Source of the DNA: Bacteroidota bacterium
GTDB taxonomy: Bacteria > Bacteroidota > Ignavibacteria > Tepidaquicellales > Tepidaquicellaceae
DNA: 64,000 nt
Assembly: GCA_018266845.1 (NCBI GenBank)
Contig: JAFDZO010000017.1
Location: 90,606 to 154,605, forward strand
Direction: 5' to 3'
Shown here piece after piece: positions 1-7,497 of this stretch. Numbering within the stretch: position 1 is the first letter of the stretch; each line of letters begins with the position of its first letter. Under the pieces are notes generated by a model that ran no database searches, was not told where the DNA came from, and worked only from the letters and a program-made list of their open reading frames with translations. The position numbers were made by a program, and so were the translations under genes.

Positions 1-204
1 TTTGTTCTTATAAATCAAATCACTGTAGTCTCTGTCAAAAGTAAGCAAAATTAATTTTTCTATACTGGCAATTGATAAAACTCTTTCATCATCAGTTCCC
101 GGGAATTCTTCTTTAATACTTTTAACTTTATGTCCTTTATTTCTTAAAAATACAATACTGCTTTTGGGAAAATTTTCGTCCGCAAGAAAATTTAATTGTG
201 TCAT
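1..204 (-). CDS. DUF5615 PIN-like toxin, 3' end outside window
   Basis: Sixty-eight codons are readable before the window edge; the stop lies outside. The N-terminus reads MTQLNFLADENFP and later TFDRDYSDLIY. The LADENF and TFDRDY blocks carry the acidic residues typical of DUF5615/Mut7-C PIN-like nucleases. The ATG overlaps the stop of the upstream DUF433 gene by one base (TAATG), so the two are translationally coupled. In this family the DUF433 partner usually acts as antitoxin and this protein as the presumed RNase toxin; that role is inferred from family and context. Only the N-terminal half can be judged. Confidence 0.75.
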   Translation of the reverse strand, partial: MTQLNFLADENFPKSSIVFLRNKGHKVKSIKEEFPGTDDERVLSIASIEKLILLTFDRDYSDLIYKNK

Positions 205-455
205 TAACTTGCTTTGATATAGAGAAAATCATTTTTAATGCAGTCTTCCAGATAGGCAAAAACTGCTCTCAATGATTCTCTAGTAAGGTGGTCATATTCA
301 TTTAAAATATCTTCTTCTGACCAGCCTTGTGAGTAAAGATTTAAAATAAACTCCACAGAAATTCTGGTTCCTTTAATAACAGGTTTTCCTGATAAGATGT
401 TTTTATCCGAGTGTATGAAATTTTTCCAATCAATATTTTCGGTAATTTTTTCCAT
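204..455 (-). CDS. DUF433 family antitoxin
   Basis: An 83-residue protein with the DUF433 signature: ILSGKPVIKGTRISVEFIL followed by a helical stretch around GWSEEDILNEY and a C-terminal YLEDCIKN. DUF433 proteins are small winged-helix-like proteins that commonly precede DUF5615 PIN-like toxins. Here the stop overlaps the next start by one base, which fits an antitoxin-first module. DNA binding and autoregulation are likely from the family but no operator was recognised in the AT-rich upstream region. Length is normal for the family. Confidence 0.85.
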   Translation of the reverse strand: MEKITENIDWKNFIHSDKNILSGKPVIKGTRISVEFILNLYSQGWSEEDILNEYDHLTRESLRAVFAYLEDCIKNDFLYIKAS

Positions 456-556
456 AATACAAATTATAAAATATTTGATTAAATAAAAACAATGAGAATA
501 GCGCCAATCTATTTTTAAACTAAAAAACTATTGTTTTTTTTATTATTTTCCCTGTT

Positions 557-3145
557 ATGACAGATAAATATAAATTCAAAAGCTTAAAAATTCATGGCGA
601 GGATGAATGGCTTTACGGAAGCCAGAAAAAATACCGCCGCGTTTTAGAGGAGAGCGAAATAACCTATATTTACGTGGAGCTGGCTCTCTTCAATAAACTT
701 TTCGACGAAGAAAACTGGAGCACAAAAGTAAATTTCAAAGCATATGATTCCAAAGGAAAAATTATGTGCGATGATAACATTGACCGTGATGTCAATAAGG
801 ATGAGAACATCGCATACATCCGCACAAGCTGGGGCGTAAAAACTCCCGGCGGATATTGGAAAAAAGGCAGCTATCGTTGGGAAGCTTGGATTGACGGCGC
901 TCTTCTTGGAACAGAATATTTTTATATCGAAAATCAGGGAGTAGTTACCGAAGAAAGTAACAATTATTTTAATCTTATGTCAGTAAAGCTTTTTGAAGGA
1001 CCTGTAGATGAAGTTCCCATAAGCGAGCGCAGATACCTGAAAACATTTGATACTAAAAATACACGCTACATTTGGCTCGAAATGAATGCGGAAAACCTTG
1101 TGCGGGAAGAGTGGACTTGTGAGCTTTTCTTTACTTTCAAAAATGAAGCGGGTGAAACAAAGGGGTTAGATAATCAATATAAATTTCTTAAAAAGGATGA
1201 TGAATTTTTCACCTTCACCGGAGGCTGGGGAAATGCTTCAGGAACGTCATGGTATCCCGGAAAATACTATCTTGAAATTTCCTTTATGGACTGCATGATT
1301 GCGCGCATACCGTTTTATGTCCGCGATGTAATTGAAGAAGATGAGCAGCAAAACTTATTGCTGACCTCTCCCTCCGAGAAAAATACTTTTTCAAAAAAAC
1401 CCGTTAAAAATAAAGAACAATCCGAAGAAGAAATTCTTTCTGAACTTAACGGACTTATCGGTTTAACAGAAATAAAAACTTCAATAAAGCAGTATTCTGA
1501 TTACATAAAATTTTTAAAAATACGTCAGGAAAAAGGCTTAGATAAAAATGTAAAGATAAGTCTGCATTCAGTTTTCACAGGCAATCCGGGAACCGGTAAA
1601 ACCACTGTCGCAAATCTTCTCGGAAAAATTTATAAATCGCTCGGTTTGCTTTCAAAAGGACACGTTTACGAAGTTGACCGCGCTGATTTAGTAGGCGAAT
1701 ACATTGGGCACACTGCTCCGAAAGTAAAAGCTGCTATTGAAAAAGCGCGCGGAGGAATTTTGTTTATAGACGAAGCTTATTCCCTTGCGCGAAGCGGTGA
1801 AGACAGCAAAGATTATGGCAAAGAAGTAATTGAAATTATTATTAAAGAAATGTCCGATGGACCCGGCGATATTGCTATGATAGTCGCGGGCTACCCCAAG
1901 GAAATGAAAGTTTTTATTGATTCAAACCCGGGATTAAAATCACGCTTCAATATGTATTACAGTTTCCCTGACTACGTTCCTCAGGAGTTAATGCAAATTG
2001 CAGACCATGCCGCTATTAAAAAGGGAGTAAGCATAGAGCCTCAAGCGAGAAACTACTTGTATGATGCGCTGGTTGAGGGATACAGAACAAGAGATAACTC
2101 GTTTGGAAATGCAAGGTATGTAAATTCTATCATCGAAGAAGCAAAGATGAATATGGGATTAAGATTAATTAAGAATGGAGGTATGGAAAAGTACAATGAG
2201 CAGGAGTTGAGCACAATAAAAACCGAAGACATTCAGAAAATTTTTGCAGAGCATAAAGGAATCAGAGCAGATATTCCCATAGATGAAGAGCTTTTGAAAA
2301 TCGCTTTGTTTAAACTGCATAGCATGATTGGAATTGAAAACGTGAAGAACGAAATAAATGAAATCGTAAAGCTAGTAAGATATTTTAAGGAAATAGGAAA
2401 AGATGTAAATCAAAGTATGTCGCTTCACTCCGTTTTCATGGGAAATCCCGGCACAGGAAAAACCACCGTTGCAAGAATTCTTGCAGATATTTATAAAGCG
2501 CTTGGACTTCTTGAGAAAGGGCATCTTGTAGAGTGCGACAGGGAATCGCTGGTCGGGGGTTATGTAGGTCAGACTGCAATCAAAACCGGAGCTATGATTG
2601 ACTCCGCAATGGGAGGAGTGCTTTTCATAGATGAAGCTTATGCTTTATCAAGCGGCGGAAGTGATTTCGGTGCAGAAGCGATTGAAATTATTCTGAAGCG
2701 TATGGAAGATTTACGGGGTAAATTCGTTGTAATAGTTGCCGGTTATACAAAAAATATGCAGGTATTTCTTGAATCGAATCCGGGATTGAAATCACGCTTT
2801 GATAAGACTTTTAACTTTGAAGATTACAACGAAAATGAATTGTACTGGATTGCACTAAAATTGTTAACGGATAACAGACTCACACCCGACGAAGATGCAA
2901 AAAATTATCTTTATCAGTATTGTATAGAAATGCACAAAAATAAAGATGATTATTTCGGCAACGGAAGAGAAGTAAGAAAAGTTGTTGAGGAAGCCGTGAG
3001 AAATCAGAACCTGCGTCTTGCCGATACTCCGAAAGAGAAACGAACAAAGGAGATGATTGAGACATTAACAAAAGATGATCTTGCTGAATTTAAAATAGAT
3101 GAATTAAAAAAGGGTAAAAAAGTTTTCGGATTTGGAAAGGAATAA
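557..3145 (+). CDS. CbxX/CfxQ (SpoVK-like) tandem AAA ATPase with duplicated N-terminal domain
   Basis: An 862-residue cytoplasmic protein with two AAA modules of the CbxX/CfxQ/SpoVK type. Module 1 (about 295-560) has Walker A GNPGTGKTT near residue 341 and Walker B GGILFIDEAYSL near 399. Module 2 (about 580-850) has the same motifs near 628 and 686. Both keep the NPGLKSRF segment that supplies the arginine finger. The first 255 residues are two related beta-rich domains, each ending in a similar block (KGSYRWEAWIDGALLGTEYFYI and PGKYYLEISFMDCMIARIPFYV). A charged linker follows. The family includes rubisco activase-like remodellers and SpoVK; the substrate here is unknown. It is monocistronic and ends at a clear terminator hairpin. 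Confidence 0.85.
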   Translation: MTDKYKFKSLKIHGEDEWLYGSQKKYRRVLEESEITYIYVELALFNKLFDEENWSTKVNFKAYDSKGKIMCDDNIDRDVNKDENIAYIRTSWGVKTPGGYWKKGSYRWEAWIDGALLGTEYFYIENQGVVTEESNNYFNLMSVKLFEGPVDEVPISERRYLKTFDTKNTRYIWLEMNAENLVREEWTCELFFTFKNEAGETKGLDNQYKFLKKDDEFFTFTGGWGNASGTSWYPGKYYLEISFMDCMIARIPFYVRDVIEEDEQQNLLLTSPSEKNTFSKKPVKNKEQSEEEILSELNGLIGLTEIKTSIKQYSDYIKFLKIRQEKGLDKNVKISLHSVFTGNPGTGKTTVANLLGKIYKSLGLLSKGHVYEVDRADLVGEYIGHTAPKVKAAIEKARGGILFIDEAYSLARSGEDSKDYGKEVIEIIIKEMSDGPGDIAMIVAGYPKEMKVFIDSNPGLKSRFNMYYSFPDYVPQELMQIADHAAIKKGVSIEPQARNYLYDALVEGYRTRDNSFGNARYVNSIIEEAKMNMGLRLIKNGGMEKYNEQELSTIKTEDIQKIFAEHKGIRADIPIDEELLKIALFKLHSMIGIENVKNEINEIVKLVRYFKEIGKDVNQSMSLHSVFMGNPGTGKTTVARILADIYKALGLLEKGHLVECDRESLVGGYVGQTAIKTGAMIDSAMGGVLFIDEAYALSSGGSDFGAEAIEIILKRMEDLRGKFVVIVAGYTKNMQVFLESNPGLKSRFDKTFNFEDYNENELYWIALKLLTDNRLTPDEDAKNYLYQYCIEMHKNKDDYFGNGREVRKVVEEAVRNQNLRLADTPKEKRTKEMIETLTKDDLAEFKIDELKKGKKVFGFGKE

Positions 3146-3152
3146 TTTCATC

Positions 3153-3186
3153 TCTCCGTTGCGATGAATGAATATCACAACGGAGA
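3153..3186. terminator. Bidirectional intrinsic terminator
   Basis: A perfect 9-bp stem (TCTCCGTTG at 3153-3161, CAACGGAGA at 3178-3186) is followed on the + strand by an A5T6 run. It lies between the convergent AAA ATPase gene and the SRPBCC operon and could serve both. Confidence 0.7.
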
Positions 3187-3195
3187 AAAAATTTT

Positions 3196-3681
3196 TTATG
3201 CGTTCACCAATTTTAAGCTTTCCTTTTCCAATCTATCCAGCATCTCAAGCCAGCTTGGATACGCGCCTGTCTTCTTTGCCCATTCTTCCGATACAGTTTG
3301 ATGTAAAGTAAGTTTTGTTTTGCCATCAATCTCTTCAAAAGTTACAGTTACTGTTGTTTCATCGGGCCAATCTCTTTGAATTGTAGATGCAGAAATCGAA
3401 TTTCCATTTTCATCGCAAAACCCTAGTGTGTAAACAATTTTTTCATTCTCAACAATTTCTTTATAAACAGCTTTGCAGGTACAGCCCTCACCTGCAGCAT
3501 TTCTAATTTCATGCTGAAAAATTCCGCCGGGCTCAAACTCCAGCTTATATATTGTAACCTCACAGCTACCCGGCGCATACCAGTTTTTCAAGTACTCTGC
3601 ACTTGTCCATGCCTTAAATACAAGTTCCCGTGGAGCATCGAACATTCGAACAATATTTACTTCTTTTTCTTTTGATTCCAT
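3196..3681 (-). CDS. SRPBCC (AHSA1-like) domain protein 3
   Basis: A 161-residue single-domain START/Bet v1-like protein of the AHSA1 (activator of Hsp90 ATPase homologue 1) group. It shows the usual opening IVRMFDAPRELVFKAWTSAE, the W-Y-PG turn, the GGIFQHEI strand and the closing C-terminal helix with LHQTVSEEWAKK and a tryptophan. Such domains bind hydrophobic ligands in a helix-grip cavity; no catalytic residues are known. It is the last gene of a run arsR-SRPBCC-SRPBCC-SRPBCC on the minus strand and is a close paralogue of the gene upstream. Ligand and role are unknown. Confidence 0.85.
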   Translation of the reverse strand: MESKEKEVNIVRMFDAPRELVFKAWTSAEYLKNWYAPGSCEVTIYKLEFEPGGIFQHEIRNAAGEGCTCKAVYKEIVENEKIVYTLGFCDENGNSISASTIQRDWPDETTVTVTFEEIDGKTKLTLHQTVSEEWAKKTGAYPSWLEMLDRLEKESLKLVNA

Positions 3682-3693
3682 AATTTTATTAAA

Positions 3694-4170
3694 TTAAAAT
3701 TTTTTGATTTCTTTTCCCAAACCGTCAAGAATCTCAAGCCATCCGAAATATGAACCTTTATTTTTCGCCCATTCTTCTGATATTGACTGATGCAAAGTTA
3801 ACTTTGTCTTTCCTTCGTAATCTTCAAATGTTACCGTTACAGTTGTTTCATCCGGTCCTTCCATATTTGCTTCAGCAGCAGAAATTAAGCTGCCGTTTTC
3901 ATCACAATAACGAAGAACATAAACAATTTTTTCATTTTCTATAATCTCCTGATACCCTGCTTTAAATATACATCCAATACCATCAAGACTTCTTACCTCA
4001 TGATGAAAAATTCCGCCGGGTTTAAACTCAAGTTTATAAACCGTTGTCTTGCATCCTTGCGGAACGTACCACGTGGATATGTGTTCAGAACTTGACCACA
4101 ATTTAAAAACAAGTTCACGCGGAGCATCAAATATCCTTACTATGCTTAGTTTTTTATCTTTAGCTTCCAT
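3694..4170 (-). CDS. SRPBCC (AHSA1-like) domain protein 2
   Basis: A 158-residue protein if started at the ATG at 4170 (MEAKDKKLSIVRIFDAP), which sits 4 nt after the stop of the preceding gene. The reading frame stays open to 4230, but that longer start would run into the upstream gene and adds no family sequence. It shares the opening, the GGIFHHEV strand and the LHQSISEEWAK helix with the downstream gene, so the two look like a tandem duplication. It belongs to the arsR operon. The function is inferred only as hydrophobic-ligand binding. Confidence 0.8.
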   Translation of the reverse strand: MEAKDKKLSIVRIFDAPRELVFKLWSSSEHISTWYVPQGCKTTVYKLEFKPGGIFHHEVRSLDGIGCIFKAGYQEIIENEKIVYVLRYCDENGSLISAAEANMEGPDETTVTVTFEDYEGKTKLTLHQSISEEWAKNKGSYFGWLEILDGLGKEIKKF

Positions 4171-4174
4171 GATT

Positions 4175-4690
4175 TTATTTAGTTTGCGACAGATGCTCTT
4201 CAAGCTTGTCAAATGTTCCGCCGAAGCCAATCTGCATTGATTTGAAAGTATCTATAAACACATTTACTTCATCTCTCTCCGCATTCACCGGAACCGCTTT
4301 AAGGCAAATGGTTGTCTTGCCGTTTTTTTCGGTGAACGTAACTTCATTAAAAATTTCCATAGGCCATTTGTCATCGAAGAAAGGAGCGCGTGAAAGATGT
4401 CCATTCCTATCTGCAAACCCGCTAATATAAGTAAGCTTATTAGGAGCCGTCATTTCTTTAAAAATAAATTTCCCCCACATTTCAAAACCATTATGAGCTT
4501 TCATTCCATAATGAAATTCTCCTTCCGGCTTAAATTCAAATTTGTAAATGGTCAGGTCAAAATCTTTCGGTCCCCACCATTTAGCCAGATGTTCTGCTTC
4601 AGCCCATGCATTCCATACAAGCTGAATAGGCGCATCGAATTCTCTTGAGAATATAAACTCACTTTCGGGATTTGCGTTTTCTGCTGACAT
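4175..4690 (-). CDS. SRPBCC (AHSA1-like) domain protein 1
   Basis: A 171-residue AHSA1-type SRPBCC protein: FIFSREFDAPIQLVWNAWAE at the start, then LAKWWGPKDF and GEFHYGMKAHNG. It ends with a helix around FGGTFDKLEEHL, the usual C-terminal signature of this subgroup. It is more divergent than the two downstream copies. Its start lies inside the end of arsR (32-nt overlap), so translation is probably coupled. ArsR plus AHSA1-type pairs are common in bacteria; the signal sensed is not known. Confidence 0.88.
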   Translation of the reverse strand: MSAENANPESEFIFSREFDAPIQLVWNAWAEAEHLAKWWGPKDFDLTIYKFEFKPEGEFHYGMKAHNGFEMWGKFIFKEMTAPNKLTYISGFADRNGHLSRAPFFDDKWPMEIFNEVTFTEKNGKTTICLKAVPVNAERDEVNVFIDTFKSMQIGFGGTFDKLEEHLSQTK

Positions 4691-5036
4691 TTTTCTTCTC
4701 CTTATTCTGAATTTTATTTGTTTGAATTTTTTTTAAGTAATCGTCCAATGAATCAAGCTGCGAAGTCCAGTATTTTCTGTACTGTTCAACCCAATCTGAA
4801 ACTTCGTTTAGTTTTTCTAACTTTACTTCACAAAATTTTTCCGCGCCTATCTGCGTTGCCTTCACAAGCCCGCACTCTGAAAGTATCCTTATGTGTTTTG
4901 ATACAGCGGGACGGCTTATTTTAAAGTTTAGCGCCACTTCGTTGACAGTAAGTTTTTTTCCTGCAAGCAGCGAAATAATTGCCCTTCGGTTGGGGTCGGC
5001 TATTGCCTGAAATACGTCTCTTCTTGTATAATCCAT
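4659..5036 (-). CDS. ArsR-family transcriptional regulator of the SRPBCC operon
   Basis: A 125-residue winged-helix protein: MDYTRRDVFQAIADPNRR opens the domain and AVSKHIRILSECGLV is the recognition helix. The basic C-terminal tail (KNVSRKRKSRK) overlaps the next gene. It lacks the CxC metal site of arsenic-type ArsR proteins, so it belongs to the non-metal ArsR group often paired with SRPBCC proteins. Two palindromes sharing the GTAACC...GGTTAC core lie just upstream of the start and suggest autorepression. It is the first gene of a four-gene operon. Confidence 0.88.
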   Translation of the reverse strand: MDYTRRDVFQAIADPNRRAIISLLAGKKLTVNEVALNFKISRPAVSKHIRILSECGLVKATQIGAEKFCEVKLEKLNEVSDWVEQYRKYWTSQLDSLDDYLKKIQTNKIQNKEKKNVSRKRKSRK

Positions 5037-5050
5037 TTTTAATGTATTGA

Positions 5051-5068
5051 TGTAACCATATGGTTACA
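5051..5068. promoter_or_regulatory. Putative ArsR operator 1 (perfect palindrome)
   Basis: An 18-bp perfect palindrome, TGTAACCATATGGTTACA, begins 15 bp upstream of the arsR start codon. It shares the GTAACC/GGTTAC half-sites with the next palindrome. Position and repetition make it a strong candidate binding site for the ArsR protein. Confidence 0.75.
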
Positions 5069-5075
5069 AATATAG

Positions 5076-5095
5076 GCGTAACCGAACGGTTACGC
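5076..5095. promoter_or_regulatory. Putative ArsR operator 2
   Basis: Nine-bp arms GCGTAACCG and CGGTTACGC flank an AA spacer. The centre lies 26 bp from that of operator 1, about two and a half helical turns. The half-sites are the same as in operator 1, with GC-extended arms. Confidence 0.72.
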
Positions 5096-5175
5096 AAGTC
5101 TTTTTTTTATGATTAAAGTAAGAATTTATAAAAGGGAGGCAATGTATATTAAATTCAAGAGTCTATTGGACTAGC

Positions 5176-5700
5176 TTATTCAATTTCCACTTTTAATTTT
5201 TTCCCTAGTCCGGTTTCAACTATTTTCTGAAGTGTGGAAATTTCTATTCCGGACTTATCATTTTCGAGTCTTGAAAGATATGATTTTGTTGTGCCGCTTC
5301 TTAGTGCAAGTTCATTTTGTGAAAGCCCCGCTTTTAAGCGAACTCTTCTAACGAGATTTCCAATGTAAGGAACAAAAGTATCTTTGGCGGGAAAGCTATT
5401 TTCATACAAAACTTGAGGATCCATTTGATAACTATATTCAGTTGTTTTACCTTCATCATTTTCTAGTTTGACACGCACATTATCCCACGTTAAAGTGTTG
5501 TCTGAAATCTTAACTTTCTTAAATTCTTTCCATTTTAAAAGAGGATATTCAATATCACCTTTCTTTATTTTCCATTTATTAAAAAGAACTTTAAAATCAA
5601 TTACGCGTTGTTCATTATTATTGAAAGTAACAATTAACCTAAGTTCATCTTTCTTATCGTTTATCTTTAATACTCTAGGAAGCTTATTTATTTTTCGCAT
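5176..5700 (-). CDS. DUF2442-HTH fusion, probable antitoxin
   Basis: A 174-residue fusion. Residues about 8-95 resemble DUF2442 (FNNNEQRVIDFKVLFNKW and later ISDNTLTWDNVRVKL). Residues about 110-170 are an Xre/Cro-type helix-turn-helix (VRLKAGLSQNELALRSGTTKSYLSRLEN). DUF2442 proteins are usually paired with DUF4160 proteins in toxin-antitoxin-like modules, and the upstream DUF4160 gene overlaps this one by 17 nt. The fused HTH gives the antitoxin its own DNA-binding domain. Toxin-antitoxin function is inferred from the pairing. Confidence 0.8.
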   Translation of the reverse strand: MRKINKLPRVLKINDKKDELRLIVTFNNNEQRVIDFKVLFNKWKIKKGDIEYPLLKWKEFKKVKISDNTLTWDNVRVKLENDEGKTTEYSYQMDPQVLYENSFPAKDTFVPYIGNLVRRVRLKAGLSQNELALRSGTTKSYLSRLENDKSGIEISTLQKIVETGLGKKLKVEIE

Positions 5701-5929
5701 AATTTGGATTCAGAATAAAAAAATTATTTAACAACATTTTTTGATTGCTTGCAGCCCACTTATTGACCTTCTGTAAAGGTTTACCAGGCAGACTTCCTCT
5801 TATAATTTTCAGTGAATTTATCTCAATCAAAGCCTCGTATTCTGCATAAAGCACATGAAAATGAGGAGGCAGGTGATCCCTGGAATACATGCATATTTTT
5901 ATAGAGTCAATTAGCTTTATACAAGGCAT
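5684..5929 (-). CDS. DUF4160 protein, probable toxin partner
   Basis: An 81-residue DUF4160 protein with the family hallmark CMYSRDHLPPHFHVLYAEYEA, in which the H-PPHFH cluster is nearly invariant. It ends with KVNKWAASNQKMLLNNF. The first gene of a two-gene module, it overlaps the DUF2442-HTH gene by 17 nt. The biochemical activity of the family is not established as far as I know. Confidence 0.85.
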   Translation of the reverse strand: MPCIKLIDSIKICMYSRDHLPPHFHVLYAEYEALIEINSLKIIRGSLPGKPLQKVNKWAASNQKMLLNNFFILNPNYAKNK

Positions 5930-5979
5930 CGTGAAAAAGGTTGTCTAATTAGATAACATATACAATGTAAAAAAGTTTC

Positions 5980-7260
5980 CTACTCTATTATATCAAATTT
6001 CGTATAACTTTTTAAACACTGCGGAATATTTATTGAGCCGTCTGCGTTTTGATTTGCTTCAAGCAATGCAACCATAAGGCGGGATGTTGCAAGCCCTGAG
6101 CCGTTAAGCATGTGAACTAGCTCAGTTTTTGTTTTTCCGTTTTCCAAAACCTTCTTATATCTAATCTGCGCTCTTCTCGATTGAAAGTCTGTGCAGTTAC
6201 TGACAGAAGAAGCTTCGAGCCATTTATCCTCTGCGTATGACCACACTTCAATATCGTAGCACTTGCTTGCAGAAAATCCCATATCGCCGGTGCAAAGCTC
6301 AATTACTCTATAATGAACACCAAGCGCCTCTAAAAGTCCGCATGCGTGCCCGAGCATTTTTTCCAATTCATCATAGGAAGTTTCAGGTGTGCAAAAATTA
6401 AACAACTCGACTTTGTTAAACTGATGAACGCGCAGAAAACCTTTTGTATCTTTTCCGTAGCTTCCCGCTTCCCTTCTGAAACAGTTAGTAAATCCGCAAT
6501 ACTTTATAGGAAGCTCATCCTGCTTTATAATTTCGTCTCTGTGAATATTTAAAATGGGAACTTCGGCAGTAGGAATTGCAAACAAATCATCTGCCTGCAT
6601 GTGATACATATCCTCTTCAAACTTCGGCACTTTTTCCGCCGCTTCCATAGAGGCTCTGCTTACAAGAACCGGAGTCATAACCTCGTTGTATCCGTTTTGA
6701 TTTGTATGCGTATCAAGAAAGAAATTTATCAATGCTCTTTCAAGCGTTGCGCCTTTACCTTTATAAAGAGGAAAGCCGCTGCCGGAAATTTTTGTTCCGC
6801 GTTCAAAATCAAGTATATCTAAATGCTTTCCAAGCTGGACGTGGTCTTTAACTTCGAAGCTGAAATTCTTCTTTTCACCCCAGATTTTTATTTCAACATT
6901 CTGTGAAGCGTCTTTGCCTTCGGGAACTCCATCAGCAGGCAATGCCGGAATATGGTATAAAATTGATTCAATTTTTGATTCTATACCGCGCAGTTCGTCA
7001 TCGTATGCTTTTATATCATCACCCACTTTTTTCATCTCGGCAATTTTATCTTCAGCGTCAACTTTTTCTTTTTTCATCTTTGCAATTTCAGCCGAGACTT
7101 TGTTGCGGGTTTCTTTCAGCGCTTCAACTTTATGCAGAATTTCAAGGCGGTTTACATCAAGCGAAAGTATTTCATCTATTTTCGCCGTATCTTCATTTCT
7201 TAAAGCGAGTTTTGTTTTTACAAAATCGGCATTTTCTCTTATTAATTTTATATCGAGCAT
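5980..7260 (-). CDS. serS: Seryl-tRNA synthetase
   Basis: A 426-residue class II aminoacyl-tRNA synthetase charging tRNA-Ser. Residues 1-110 form the long antiparallel coiled coil that contacts the tRNA variable arm (MLDIKLIRENADFVKTKL, then a Lys/Glu-rich stretch). The catalytic part shows the TAEVP motif, motif 2 CFRREAGSYGKDTKGFLRVHQF and motif 3 GSGLATSRLMVALLE. Length is typical. It is transcribed alone; upstream lies a 237-bp intergenic region with an inverted repeat. Confidence 0.98.
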   Translation of the reverse strand: MLDIKLIRENADFVKTKLALRNEDTAKIDEILSLDVNRLEILHKVEALKETRNKVSAEIAKMKKEKVDAEDKIAEMKKVGDDIKAYDDELRGIESKIESILYHIPALPADGVPEGKDASQNVEIKIWGEKKNFSFEVKDHVQLGKHLDILDFERGTKISGSGFPLYKGKGATLERALINFFLDTHTNQNGYNEVMTPVLVSRASMEAAEKVPKFEEDMYHMQADDLFAIPTAEVPILNIHRDEIIKQDELPIKYCGFTNCFRREAGSYGKDTKGFLRVHQFNKVELFNFCTPETSYDELEKMLGHACGLLEALGVHYRVIELCTGDMGFSASKCYDIEVWSYAEDKWLEASSVSNCTDFQSRRAQIRYKKVLENGKTKTELVHMLNGSGLATSRLMVALLEANQNADGSINIPQCLKSYTKFDIIE

Positions 7261-7339
7261 TACTTTTTATTAAATGTGGAATTTATAAAAATACCGTTTT
7301 TAGGAGGAATTTTCGAGTTACAAAAAATGCACACATCTT

Positions 7340-7492
7340 TTAACCACAGAGAACACAGATTACTAAAAGATTATAAGATTTAATAACAATGGTAGATTAA
7401 AAAATTTAAAAATCTAACTTTATAAAATATGCAAACAACGGGGTAGTTTCTCTGTGGTTTCTGTGTTACTAATCTGTGTTCTATGTGGTTAA
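7340..7492. repeat. Intergenic inverted repeat with CACAGA-type arms
   Basis: The left arm 7340-7362 (TTAACCACAGAGAACACAGA...) is the reverse complement of the right arm 7470-7492 with one mismatch in 23. About 107 bp of AT-rich sequence separates them. An extra partial copy of the right arm (TCTCTGTGGTTTCTGTGTTA) directly precedes it at 7449-7468. This fills most of the serS-rmlD gap; no ORF is evident inside. Confidence 0.7.
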
Positions 7493-7497
7493 TATAG

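Noticed and set aside
6903..7343. 146-codon plus-strand ORF opposite serS
   Set aside because: It lies antisense to the start of a well-defined serS and has no recognisable domain.
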